Positions 1-7,421 of a stretch of 16,457 nt of DNA are shown one piece after another (position 1 is the stretch's first letter; every line of letters begins with the position of its first letter). Where the stretch lies: assembly GCA_015222595.1 (NCBI GenBank), contig JADFVP010000100.1, positions 1 to 16,457 on the forward strand, given 5' to 3'. The notes below the pieces were generated by a model. The model was given only the letters and a program-made list of their open reading frames with translations, had not been told where the DNA came from and did not search any database. Source of the stretch: Pseudomonadota bacterium (GTDB lineage Bacteria; Desulfobacterota; GWC2-55-46; JADFVP01). Made by a program: the position numbers and the translations under genes.

Positions 1-3
1 TCC

Positions 4-38
4 AAATAAAAACGGGCTAGCAATTAAGCTAACCCGTT
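4..38 (-). terminator. Intrinsic terminator after tRNA-Glu
   Basis: On the minus strand an 11-bp stem (AACGGGTTAGC / GCTAGCCCGTT, one G-U wobble) with a 6-base loop is followed by a T-rich tract (TTTATTT). It starts 9 bases after the encoded CCA of the tRNA-Glu gene, so it most likely ends the tRNA transcript. Seen directly in the sequence; function is inferred from form and position. Confidence 0.8.
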
Positions 39-46
39 GATATTAA

Positions 47-122
47 TGGCGTCCCCAGGGGGAGTCGAACCCCCGTCGCCGCCGTGAAAGGGCGGTGTCC
101 TTGGCCACTAGACGATGGGGAC
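47..122 (-). tRNA. tRNA-Glu (anticodon UUC)
   Basis: The minus strand folds as a full cloverleaf. The 7-bp acceptor stem is GTCCCCA / TGGGGAC, the anticodon loop holds TTC, and a GGGGG/CCCCC T-stem encloses TTCGACT. The discriminator is G and the CCA end is encoded at 47-49. T54 of the TTC loop is the substrate position for the TrmFO encoded at 12603-13940. It lies 126 bases downstream of tRNA-Lys on the same strand and is followed by a hairpin terminator. Confidence 0.97.
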
Positions 123-248
123 TAAGTCGTATCTGCTCTTTTTCTTACCAAGAGCCCCAAAAAGTCTAATCTATATAGTTCCGTTAAGCCGTTAGTCGCC
201 TATACTTGCCTACCTGAGAGATAAGGATAAAAGGCCGACTTTCGATTA

Positions 249-324
249 TGGTGAGCCGCCGGGGGATCGAACCCCGGACCACCTGCTTAAAAGGCAGGTG
301 CTCTACCAACTGAGCTAGCGGCTC
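249..324 (-). tRNA. tRNA-Lys (anticodon UUU)
   Basis: Minus-strand cloverleaf. The acceptor stem is GAGCCGC / GCGGCTC, the D-arm contains AGCTCAGTTGGTAGAGC, the anticodon stem CCTGC/GCAGG encloses CTTTTAA (anticodon TTT), and the T-arm has GGTTCGATC. The discriminator is A and CCA is encoded at 249-251. The gene is first in the minus-strand tRNA pair; a consensus -35 hexamer lies upstream. The 126 bases between the two tRNAs hold no gene that I can recognise. Confidence 0.97.
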
Positions 325-358
325 AAACGTTCTTAGTATTGCTAACGTGCAACAAATA

Positions 359-388
359 TTAGTAGCACAATTGTAATTCCATTGTCAA
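359..388 (-). promoter_or_regulatory. Probable sigma70-type promoter for the tRNA pair
   Basis: The minus strand has a perfect TTGACA (383-388) and, 18 bases further, TACTAA (359-364), a poor -10 match. Predicted transcription would start some 25-30 bases before tRNA-Lys. The -35 is convincing, the -10 is not; an AT-rich TAATAT overlapping it is an alternative. Confidence 0.45.
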
Positions 389-448
389 TTCAATTTTCTT
401 AAGTAGCAATATTTATAGTAAGAAGATTCTATAGCCCGACAGAGCCCG

Positions 449-778
449 CTACTGCCCTGTCTCGGTCTCTATCCACCCGAGGTACTCTTCGAGACCCCCG
501 GTTATTTCGAGTTCTATGACTTCGGGCACCTCGTAGCTGTGCAACTCCTTTATCCTCTCTTTCAGGCGACAGAAAAGCTCTTTCCGGGTCTTGTAGATAG
601 AGAGCACTTCGTTCTCTTCACAGACCTCGCCCTTCCACCAGTAGATAGAGCGTATGCCGTCCACCACGTTACAGCAGGCCGCGAGCCGCTCGGCTACAAC
701 GGTTCTGCCTATCTGTTCGGCCTCGGCCCTATTCGGGGCCGTACTAAAGACCACAACGTGGCCGGTACCCTCTGCCAT
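449..778 (-). CDS. cutA: CutA1 family divalent-cation tolerance protein
   Basis: A 109-residue protein of the CutA1 family: small cytoplasmic trimers with a ferredoxin-like fold, linked in Escherichia coli to copper/divalent metal tolerance, although the molecular role remains unclear. Family hallmarks are visible: FSTAPN near residue 11, RLAACCNVV around 31-39, SIYWWKGEV around 44-52, and HSYEVPEVIEL around 80-90. Length matches the family. An ATG lies 6 bases upstream (782-784), but the strong Shine-Dalgarno GGAGGT abuts that codon directly. The second ATG (776-778) sits at ideal 6-base spacing and is chosen. It is the last gene of the long minus-strand run, after a lipoprotein gene; no clear terminator follows. 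Confidence 0.93.
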   Translation of the reverse strand: MAEGTGHVVVFSTAPNRAEAEQIGRTVVAERLAACCNVVDGIRSIYWWKGEVCEENEVLSIYKTRKELFCRLKERIKELHSYEVPEVIELEITGGLEEYLGWIETETGQ

Positions 779-784
779 CTCCAT

Positions 785-790
785 ACCTCC
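785..790 (-). promoter_or_regulatory. Ribosome binding site deciding the cutA start
   Basis: GGAGGT on the minus strand lies with no spacer before the ATG at 782-784 but 6 bases before the ATG at 776-778. This favours the second ATG as the real start, shortening the protein by two residues. Confidence 0.7.
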
Positions 791-865
791 ACCAGTTTTT
801 CTCTCTCAGTCTCTTCGACCGCAGAGCGCACTTTCTTAACAAACAATCTTGTCTTTGTATGAAAA

Positions 866-1366
866 CTATATCAGCCCCAGCAGGCCCACCGCCTCCCACT
901 CGGCGCTTCTCGCCCTCCATCTACCCTCTTCCAGCCCCATTACAACCCTGAACCTGAAGCCCTCGGCGTCAGTCGGTAGCGTCTCTGCAATACTCTCTCC
1001 TGTGCCAGCCCTCACCAGAAAGATACGTGCCTCTACAACGGCTCTGGTTCCGTTCTGTTCAACTACCTCTATGGCCACGTCTCGTACAAAGAGTTTCAAC
1101 TCACCCGGGGCCATGAACTGGCGAAAGATCATCCCCTTCACTCCTCTACGCTCCAGTCCCGACGGGTCTCTATAGTCGCGCGAAACCGCGTCCATAAAGG
1201 CCTTCACGTCCTTTTCTCTTACGCTTCCGGCTACAAGGTCTATACTCTTTCTGATCTCTTCTTCGGGCGTACCCTGCTTCGTACAGGCGGAGACAGTAAG
1301 CAGTATAAAGGACAGCAGCAGAGCAGAAAACGGAAGACAAAAAAGACCGACTCTGCAGAGCCTCAT
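866..1366 (-). CDS. Small lipoprotein, possibly NTF2-like
   Basis: Predicted 166-residue lipoprotein of unknown function. The N-terminus has an arginine (residues 3-5), a hydrophobic stretch (about 6-24) and the lipobox-like V-S-A-C with Cys28, so it is expected to be exported and lipidated by the Lgt/LspA route. The mature part begins with charged helices (EEEIRKSIDLVAGSV, 'KDVKAFMDAVSRDY'), followed by alternating strands that include EARIFLVRAG and ending in WRARSAEWE. This order resembles NTF2/SnoaL-like alpha+beta domains, but that is a guess from pattern. An open frame extends upstream to 1576, but it would overlap the symporter gene; the ATG at 1364-1366 has a GGGG ribosome site and a proper signal peptide. 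It lies 29 bases after the symporter stop, probably co-transcribed. Confidence 0.82.
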   Translation of the reverse strand: MRLCRVGLFCLPFSALLLSFILLTVSACTKQGTPEEEIRKSIDLVAGSVREKDVKAFMDAVSRDYRDPSGLERRGVKGMIFRQFMAPGELKLFVRDVAIEVVEQNGTRAVVEARIFLVRAGTGESIAETLPTDAEGFRFRVVMGLEEGRWRARSAEWEAVGLLGLI

Positions 1367-1395
1367 AGCAGGCCCCTTTCGTATTGAAGAGTCTA

Positions 1396-2934
1396 TCACC
1401 AGCCCATAATGGGCCTTAAGAGCATAAGGCTGACCATTATAATAATAAAACCTCCGATATCGAAGAAGATACCCTTCTTCACCATCTGGAGTATAGTGAC
1501 GAGGCCACTGCCGTAAACTATTGCGTTCGGCGGTGTTGAAACCGGGAGCATGAAGCCGAAACTCGCTCCTAAGCACGCCCCTATTGCCGGGGGCATCGGA
1601 GAGACCCCCATGCCATGAGCCGTAGCGATGACGACGGGAATTACCATATTTGCCGAGGCGGTATTCGAGGTCGCCTCGCTAAGGATTATCGCAAGGGCAG
1701 TGGAAATGGCAGTAATGGCCCAGAGGCTCTCGGCCCCGGTAAAGGAGGTAAGGAACTCGCCAAGGTTGGCCGCAAGCCCTGTTGAGAACATCAGGCTGCC
1801 GAGGCTCAAGCCTCCGCCAAAGAGCAGTATCGTGCCCCAGTCTATCTTTACCGCCCGGTCCCACTGCATCGTATACTCGCGCCGCTTTAACGAGACGGGA
1901 AGCAAAAAAAGAAGCGACGCCGCTAAAATTGCCACTACCCCGCTATTTAGCCGGGTGCTTAAAAGACGCGCAAGGTCGTGCTCCTTGCCGAGCGCAAGCC
2001 CGCATATACTAGGCAGAATCCAGAGCGTAACCGCAACGGCAAAACAGAAAGCGGTGTTCTTCTCTGCACGGCTCCATCTGCCAAGTTCTCTTCTTGCAGA
2101 GGCGACATACTCGCTGATACCGGTCAGGTCGAGCTTGCCAAAGGGCGTAACAACACCGAGCACGAAGAAGAGGTAGATAAACATAACTATTACAATCGGA
2201 AGCGCGAAGCTCATCCACTCGAAGAAACTTATCTTCGTGCCAATAAGTTCCTCTATCATGCCTATGCCGATCAGGTTCGGAGGCGTGCCGACAGGAGTCG
2301 CTATGCCGCCGACCGATGCCCCGTAGGCGACCATCAGCATCATCGCGGTGAAGAAGGCGCTGTAGCGGAACCCGCCACTCTCCTCGGCTGTGCTCCCCTT
2401 ATCACCAATCTCGCGCATCGCTCCGAGCACGCCGAGCGCGATCGGCAGCATCATGGCGGTAGAGGCCGTGTTCGATATCCACATAGAGGCGCAGGCAGAG
2501 ACCGCACCTATGGCAAAGAGAATCCTCAAGGGGCTCTTCTGTAGAGACTTTATGGAAAAGATTGCAAAGGCGAACCGTCTGTCGAGTCCGTGAAGAGTTA
2601 TAGCCTCGGCAAGGATAAAGGAACCTATAAAGAGAAAGACCAGCGGGTGGGCAAAAGGCGCGAGCACGGCCTTGGCCGGACCGACACCCAGAACAATATT
2701 CAAAATTGCGCCTAGAAGCGCGGTAACGGGCAGCGGCACAGCCTCGGTAAGCCAGAAGATGAGAACAAAGGCGAGCACCGCAGTCAGCTTGTGAACCTCT
2801 TCTGTGACATCACCTGCGGGGCTCAAATAGAGGACGAGAAAGAGCACCGGACCCGCAACGAGCCCCACGCCCTTTCTCCATCGCTCGAACTTCTCCTCGG
2901 CAGGAGTAAGCACTTCTTTGTATATCTTATTCAA
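1396..2934 (-). CDS. SLC13/DASS family anion:sodium symporter
   Basis: A 512-residue inner-membrane protein of the divalent anion:Na+ symporter (DASS, SLC13) family, which imports di/tricarboxylates, sulfate or phosphate. Both internally repeated signature pairs are present: SNT at 154-156 with TPVGTPPN at 213-220, and SNT at 423-425 with STPPN at 466-470. In the VcINDY structure these motifs form the Na+ and carboxylate sites. Many hydrophobic segments run along the whole length. The start is a TTG (2932-2934): an in-frame stop lies five codons upstream, no ATG is available, and AAGG (2941-2944) sits 6 bases before it. It follows the phosphofructokinase gene by 53 bases and precedes a lipoprotein gene. 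The exact substrate cannot be read from sequence; a C4-dicarboxylate is the commonest choice. Confidence 0.92.
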   Translation of the reverse strand: MNKIYKEVLTPAEEKFERWRKGVGLVAGPVLFLVLYLSPAGDVTEEVHKLTAVLAFVLIFWLTEAVPLPVTALLGAILNIVLGVGPAKAVLAPFAHPLVFLFIGSFILAEAITLHGLDRRFAFAIFSIKSLQKSPLRILFAIGAVSACASMWISNTASTAMMLPIALGVLGAMREIGDKGSTAEESGGFRYSAFFTAMMLMVAYGASVGGIATPVGTPPNLIGIGMIEELIGTKISFFEWMSFALPIVIVMFIYLFFVLGVVTPFGKLDLTGISEYVASARRELGRWSRAEKNTAFCFAVAVTLWILPSICGLALGKEHDLARLLSTRLNSGVVAILAASLLFLLPVSLKRREYTMQWDRAVKIDWGTILLFGGGLSLGSLMFSTGLAANLGEFLTSFTGAESLWAITAISTALAIILSEATSNTASANMVIPVVIATAHGMGVSPMPPAIGACLGASFGFMLPVSTPPNAIVYGSGLVTILQMVKKGIFFDIGGFIIIMVSLMLLRPIMGW

Positions 2935-2987
2935 AGTATGCCTTGTTCACGCCCTATATCGTCCGAAAGGTTCTTAACCCAAGGCTC

Positions 2988-4016
2988 TTATCCGAAGAAA
3001 ACGCTTGCGGTCTTGTACATCTCCATATCGACCGTCTTTGTCTTCGAAGTCGCCTCGTGCAAAGAGACATCCACTATGGCGTTGCCCTGAAGAGCGACCA
3101 TCTGTCCGAACTTACCCTCATCAACGAGTTCGACGGCGCGTACCCCGAACCGGGTGGCTAGTATGCGGTCGAACGAGGTTGGTGTTCCTCCGCGCTGAAG
3201 GTGTCCGAGAACAACGTGGCGGGACTCAAGCCCCGTCTTGGCCTCTATCTCGCGGGCCAGAAACTCGCCTATGCCGCCGAGCTTAGCATGCCCGAAAGCG
3301 TCGGTAGAGTCGTCCTTCGTCATTATGCCCGTGCCCTCTTTCAGCTGCGCGCCCTCTGCCGCCACAACTAGGCTGAAGTGCTTGCCCTTGGCCTTTCTCT
3401 TCTCTATATACTTGCAGACCTCGTCGGGGTCTACCGGTTTTTCGGGAATAAGTATAACGTCGGCCCCTCCGGCGAGCCCTCCGTAAACGGCTATCCAGCC
3501 TGCTTGCCTGCCCATGACCTCCACGACCATGACTCTGTGGTGGGCCTCTGTGGTGGTGTGCAGCCTGTCGAGCGCCCAGGTGACTATGGATACGGCTGTG
3601 TCGAAACCGAAGGTAAAGTCGGTTGCAGACAGGTCGTTGTCGATGGTCTTAGGAACCCCTATAGTGTGTATGCCTTCGTCGTAGAGCTTCGACGCGACAC
3701 CTAGCGTATCGTCGCCGCCGATACAGATAAGGGCGTCTATGCCAAGCTCTTTCAGGTTCGCCTTGACCTTATCGACGTCGCCCTCCGTCTTGTACGGATT
3801 GGTCCTTGAGGTGCCGAGTATAGTGCCTCCAACGGGCAGAATCCCGGAGACCGCTTCGTTAGAAAGCTCTATAGTGGACTTCTCAACAAGCCCTCCCCAG
3901 CCGTCTCTTATGCCGACAAACTCAAAGTCGAACTGAAGACCGCGCTTCACGACCGCTCTTATAACGGCATTTAGCCCCGGACAGTCACCACCGCCTGTAA
4001 GTATGCCAACTCTCAT
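2988..4016 (-). CDS. 6-phosphofructokinase, PPi-type signature
   Basis: A 342-residue phosphofructokinase converting fructose 6-phosphate to the 1,6-bisphosphate. The nucleotide/phosphate loop TGGGDCPGLN is at 7-16, GGDDT at 100-104, PKTIDND at 122-128 (catalytic Asp126), and VMGRQAGW at 167-174. In ATP-dependent enzymes of the E. coli type the loop reads GGDGS and the catalytic motif PGTIDND. Asp103 and Lys123 are the residues established in the family as determinants of pyrophosphate use. The overall sequence matches the 'group III' branch, which includes the PPi enzyme of Amycolatopsis methanolica, so a reversible PPi-PFK is the best call. The Shine-Dalgarno AGGAG (4024-4028) is 7 bases before ATG. 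It lies between the histidine kinase and the symporter; no functional link with the kinase is evident. Confidence 0.95.
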   Translation of the reverse strand: MRVGILTGGGDCPGLNAVIRAVVKRGLQFDFEFVGIRDGWGGLVEKSTIELSNEAVSGILPVGGTILGTSRTNPYKTEGDVDKVKANLKELGIDALICIGGDDTLGVASKLYDEGIHTIGVPKTIDNDLSATDFTFGFDTAVSIVTWALDRLHTTTEAHHRVMVVEVMGRQAGWIAVYGGLAGGADVILIPEKPVDPDEVCKYIEKRKAKGKHFSLVVAAEGAQLKEGTGIMTKDDSTDAFGHAKLGGIGEFLAREIEAKTGLESRHVVLGHLQRGGTPTSFDRILATRFGVRAVELVDEGKFGQMVALQGNAIVDVSLHEATSKTKTVDMEMYKTASVFFG

Positions 4017-4115
4017 TTCAACTCTCCTTCTGTAATTGAAGCATTGACTTTAGTTATGGTGCGCTAACTTAATTGCGAACCCGCTTATTATTATGTTCCT
4101 GGCTCCACGTGCCTT

Positions 4116-5537
4116 CTACGCAGTAGCGTCGCAAAGAGGCAGGCGAAGCGTAAAGGTAGAGCCTACCCCTATGGCGCTATCGAGCGTTATCTCCCCCTTC
4201 AAAGACTCGGCAATCTCGGAGCAGATACTGAGTCCGAGCCCCGCGCCCCCAACGCCCCCCGTGCGGGCCTTGTCCACACGGAAGAAGCGGTCGAAGATGA
4301 ACGGCATATCTTCTTTATCAATACCGACCCCGGTATCTTTCACTCGGATGACCGCGCAAGAGTCCTCGCTCGCGCTCGACACGCTGACCTTACCGCCGCC
4401 GGGCGTATACTTAACGGCATTGTCTATCAGGTTAGAGAGCAGCTGCCCTATGCGCACGCTCTCTCCAGAGACCGTAAGCGCAGCGCTGTTAGACTCCATA
4501 ACGAGTTCAACGCCCTTTTCCGCCGCAACCCTCTTGATGGCGTCGAACCTTTCCGTCAAGACCTTATCGACCCTTACGGGCACCGTCGGCGTCGCCTTCC
4601 GCTCAGCCTCTATCTTCGTCAGGTCGAGCAGATTATTTACTATATCGCTCATTCTGTCTATCTCTTCAAGGCTCGATTCCAGCGTCTCTCTAAGGTACTC
4701 AGGGTCGTCCTTGGCACGAAGCGCTATCTCCACCTCGCCCTTCATTATCGTAAGCGGCGTCTTGAGCTCGTGCGAGGCATCGGCCGTAAACTGCTTTATC
4801 TGGCTAAAGGACTTCTCCAGCCTCTCTATCATCTCGTTGATGGTCGTCGAGAGCATGCCTATCTCGTCGTTCGGAGTAGCTATATCTATCCGCTCGTTCA
4901 GGCTCTCGGCCTCTATCCTTCTGGCGGCGGATGTAAGCTCGGCTACCGGGTGCAGGGCCTTGCGTGCCAGAAACGTTCCGACCGCTGCCGCTACCAGCAC
5001 CGCAACACCAATGCCTATTGTAAAGATATAGATGAGCGAGTTGAAGATCTCTTCCATAAATTCGAGCGACGTGCCTACCTGCACTATAGCCACAAGCCCC
5101 TTTTCCTTGAAGACTATCGGCTTTGTCACCATCCGCATCGAGTAAGAGCCAAAGCGCGGCACAACCTCGAAGGTAGTGGCCTTGTTCACAGCATTGGCAT
5201 ACGTCTCCGGGCTGATAGGAAGGTTGGCCCCTGAGAGGTTGGACGACCTTCCGAGTATATTGCCGTGCTGGTCTATAACCTGAATATAGCTCCCGGCAGT
5301 TCTGACACCGAAGAAGCGTTCGAGTATTATCTCGAAATCTGCGGGCAGCAAAATCTCCCCTCTAGGGTTCATAACGGTATGGACCATCATATTGGCAATA
5401 GAGCCGACCTGCCTGTCTATACGGCTCATAAAGATTTTCGAGAGCGTATACGAGAAGGTGGCCGCAAAGAGGATGAGGCTGACCGTCAGGAGCGCCGTGT
5501 ACCAGAATGTAAGTCTTGTGCGAATGGAAAAGGCCAT
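4116..5537 (-). CDS. Membrane sensor histidine kinase (HAMP-HisKA-HATPase)
   Basis: A 473-residue sensor kinase. The first membrane segment lies at about 10-30, followed by a periplasmic sensor region (about 37-165), a second segment (about 167-190), HAMP (about 191-243), and a HisKA dimerisation domain with SHELKTPLT, phospho-acceptor His256. The ATP-binding domain has an N-box (NLIDNAVKYTP, 369-379), G1 DTGVGI (401-406), F-box FDRFF (415-419) and G2 GGAGLGLS (430-437). All catalytic boxes are intact. The architecture resembles CusS/heavy-metal sensors, but the periplasmic domain offers no clear ligand. No response regulator lies on either side, so it is an orphan within this window. The start ATG has only a weak ribosome site; an in-frame TGA lies 7 codons upstream, leaving no longer option. 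It starts 58 bases after the upstream gene's stop. Confidence 0.95.
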   Translation of the reverse strand: MAFSIRTRLTFWYTALLTVSLILFAATFSYTLSKIFMSRIDRQVGSIANMMVHTVMNPRGEILLPADFEIILERFFGVRTAGSYIQVIDQHGNILGRSSNLSGANLPISPETYANAVNKATTFEVVPRFGSYSMRMVTKPIVFKEKGLVAIVQVGTSLEFMEEIFNSLIYIFTIGIGVAVLVAAAVGTFLARKALHPVAELTSAARRIEAESLNERIDIATPNDEIGMLSTTINEMIERLEKSFSQIKQFTADASHELKTPLTIMKGEVEIALRAKDDPEYLRETLESSLEEIDRMSDIVNNLLDLTKIEAERKATPTVPVRVDKVLTERFDAIKRVAAEKGVELVMESNSAALTVSGESVRIGQLLSNLIDNAVKYTPGGGKVSVSSASEDSCAVIRVKDTGVGIDKEDMPFIFDRFFRVDKARTGGVGGAGLGLSICSEIAESLKGEITLDSAIGVGSTFTLRLPLCDATA

Positions 5538-5595
5538 GCTGCCGCCTGCCGTTGTTCAGGTTATCTGTTTTACCGGGGTGGGTACTTTACCCCTA

Positions 5596-7281
5596 CTATC
5601 TGGCTGAAGTTCGTCCGAGTAGAGCCTCACCGTTCTTTGTCGAAAGTTCGCTGTACGGAAAGTCGTCCCTGTACGGAACCACCGCAAGAGAGACGGGCAG
5701 AGAGTGCGATATCTCTTTCAGAATCTCCGTCACCTCACCATCTTCTACGCTCTCGCCGGTCTCCCAATCGACTATCTGCAGCTTTACGAGCACCTTTGAG
5801 GGCTCCTTGACAGTTCTGGTGGCGTCGGCGACCATCTTGCCTATAAGGCCGCGAATAGCAATAGGCCGCTTGTTCAGCTCGCTCTCCATCTGCCTGTGGT
5901 AGGCCATGATGGAGTAGTAATCGAAACCGACCTCAACGGCTGCCGTAAGGTCTTGCGAGAGCCACGCCAACGCATACGGCGGGTTCGTTACGCTCTCGTA
6001 CATGAGGTTTATGGCAAAGCGCGCCTCCGGGTTCTTGGTCTTCACAACGCTCTTTAACCGTGAAGCGACCTCTAGCAGCCGCGCGTTCTTCCACGCGGCC
6101 CACCGCCAGAAGAGCGGCGTGTAGTCGACACTACGCCCCGGGCCCTTGCTTATGTAGAGCCGCTCCGGGGCCGGAGCCGAACCGAACTCAGCCTCGAAGA
6201 GCGTTTCGGCGCGTTCTCCAAAACCCTCGGTCTGGCGCAGCACAAGGTCGTCCTGAAACAGAATGCCGTCTATGGCGTACTCGGCGAGGTCCGAGTAGAG
6301 GGCCTCAAGATGCTCTACCGCCTCTTCATTGAAGAGGTCGAGCCCCTTGCACCTGACACCCCTCTTCTTCTTGAGGTCGTATGCCCCACAGGCCAGATCG
6401 CTTCTGTGCTCTAGTCCGTAGTCGGCGTACCGGGTAGTCATCCAGGCGAATATTTTAAGCCCGTTCGCGTGGGCGAGTTCAACAAGCGGGCCGAGCACAT
6501 CGTCTATTACCGGCGCGTGGTCGGTCTTGAAGTAGACTCCGGTCTCGTTCCAGACCCCGTCAACAGGGTCTGCAGAGGCGTAGTACCTGTCTCCTGCATT
6601 ATGAAATACCCTTACTATAACGGTATCAAGCCCCGAAGCCTTTAACCGCGCCATCTCGATGCCTATGTCGCTATAATCGCTCTGAAGAAAGAGCGGTATC
6701 TGAACGGCCTTTATCGCGCCGGAGCTTGCTACAGAGCCTGTCTGCGCTGAGAGCTTCTCAGGTTTCAGTGCCGGTGCAACAGGCGGGGTATTCCGGGCGC
6801 TACGCGCGCGCCGAAAGAGTTCTAGCGCCGTGTCCAGCTCCTTGCTCTCAGGAAAGTTCTTTAAGTATAGCCGTGCGCCCCTTTCGGCTTCGGTATAGCG
6901 GCCCGAAGAGAAGTGCGCTCTCGCCATGCCGAGCTGCGCAGGAGCAACGAACGAACTGAGCGGGAAGTTCTCGATAAGGCGTGAAAACTCGCGGGCAGCT
7001 CCCCTGTAGTCGCCGCTCTCAAGAAGATGCGTAGCGTAACGGTGCTGACCGGAGTCGGTAAAGTTTATGTTCGTAACAGTGCTGGCGCTCGCAGAAGTTT
7101 CGCTTACAGAGGACCCGGGTGCAGCGACAGCCGGGCCTGAAGCGAGAACGAGCGCCACGAAGGAGAAAAGAAAAAGCACTGTACAGAGAAACGCCGAAAG
7201 AGGTAAAGAGACCGCCAAAGACCTTACGCCAACCAGCAGACCAGTTCTTCGGACCTTAGTGCCCAAACAAAACATTGCCAT
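5596..7281 (-). CDS. Exported TPR protein with PgaB C-terminal-like (GHL13/GH153) domain
   Basis: A 561-residue exported protein. An unusually long N-terminus (basic region about 8-20, hydrophobic about 21-48, probable cleavage near AVAA, 51-54) is followed by a low-complexity Ser/Thr stretch. Next come tetratricopeptide-like helices (about 80-160, with LLESGDYRGAAREFSRLIENF and FSSGRYTEAERGARLYLKNF), a linker, and a barrel-like domain from about 192 to the end. The latter carries KIFAWMTTRY (276-285), YAIDGILFQDDLVL (335-348) and FDYYSIMAYHRQ, matching the C-terminal glycoside-hydrolase domain of PgaB/HmsF, which cleaves partly deacetylated poly-N-acetylglucosamine. Asp344/Asp345 correspond to the conserved acidic pair of that domain. 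The N-terminal CE4 deacetylase of PgaB is absent, and no pgaA, pgaC or pgaD is nearby. A second ATG (7273-7275) is better spaced from AGAGG and could be the start. Enzyme activity is inferred. Confidence 0.85.
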   Translation of the reverse strand: MAMFCLGTKVRRTGLLVGVRSLAVSLPLSAFLCTVLFLFSFVALVLASGPAVAAPGSSVSETSASASTVTNINFTDSGQHRYATHLLESGDYRGAAREFSRLIENFPLSSFVAPAQLGMARAHFSSGRYTEAERGARLYLKNFPESKELDTALELFRRARSARNTPPVAPALKPEKLSAQTGSVASSGAIKAVQIPLFLQSDYSDIGIEMARLKASGLDTVIVRVFHNAGDRYYASADPVDGVWNETGVYFKTDHAPVIDDVLGPLVELAHANGLKIFAWMTTRYADYGLEHRSDLACGAYDLKKKRGVRCKGLDLFNEEAVEHLEALYSDLAEYAIDGILFQDDLVLRQTEGFGERAETLFEAEFGSAPAPERLYISKGPGRSVDYTPLFWRWAAWKNARLLEVASRLKSVVKTKNPEARFAINLMYESVTNPPYALAWLSQDLTAAVEVGFDYYSIMAYHRQMESELNKRPIAIRGLIGKMVADATRTVKEPSKVLVKLQIVDWETGESVEDGEVTEILKEISHSLPVSLAVVPYRDDFPYSELSTKNGEALLGRTSAR

Positions 7282-7334
7282 GCCTCTTCTTCCCCCCCTG
7301 TTGCCGTTATTTTAGATTTCATAAAACTGAAACG

Positions 7335-7343
7335 ATTATACCA
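7335..7343 (-). promoter_or_regulatory. Extended -10 promoter for the TPR/PgaB-like gene
   Basis: The minus strand reads TGGTATAAT: a perfect TATAAT with the TG dinucleotide of an extended -10 element. No good -35 is present at 16-18 bases, as expected for this promoter class. Transcription would begin near 7328, about 47 bases before the start codon. It lies in the 140-base gap after radA, implying that the run 7281 to 449 need not depend on the radA transcript. Confidence 0.65.
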
Positions 7344-7421
7344 GAAGAGGTGCGGAAAAACAGCAGCACCAGCTTGTACCGCACTCACCCTTGCCGTACT
7401 TACTTCTATAAGAAAGCCAGC

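Noticed and set aside
134..155. Small inverted repeat GCTCTT ... AAGAGC between the tRNA genes
   Set aside because: Six-base arms with a loop of about nine and no T-tract after it; probably chance in an A/T-rich spacer.
1367..1576. N-terminal extension of the lipoprotein gene at 866-1366
   Set aside because: It would overlap 181 bases of the symporter gene and bury the lipoprotein signal peptide; the downstream ATG has a ribosome site.
1978..2544. Plus-strand open frame of 188 codons opposite the symporter
   Set aside because: The translation is rich in Arg, His and Glu without any fold pattern; the minus-strand symporter with its duplicated SNT/TPPN motifs explains the region.
4093..5031. 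Long plus-strand open frame (312 codons) opposite the histidine kinase
   Set aside because: It is antisense to a complete, motif-perfect histidine kinase and translates to a Ser/Leu/Ile-rich sequence with no recognisable domain, as expected of a shadow frame.
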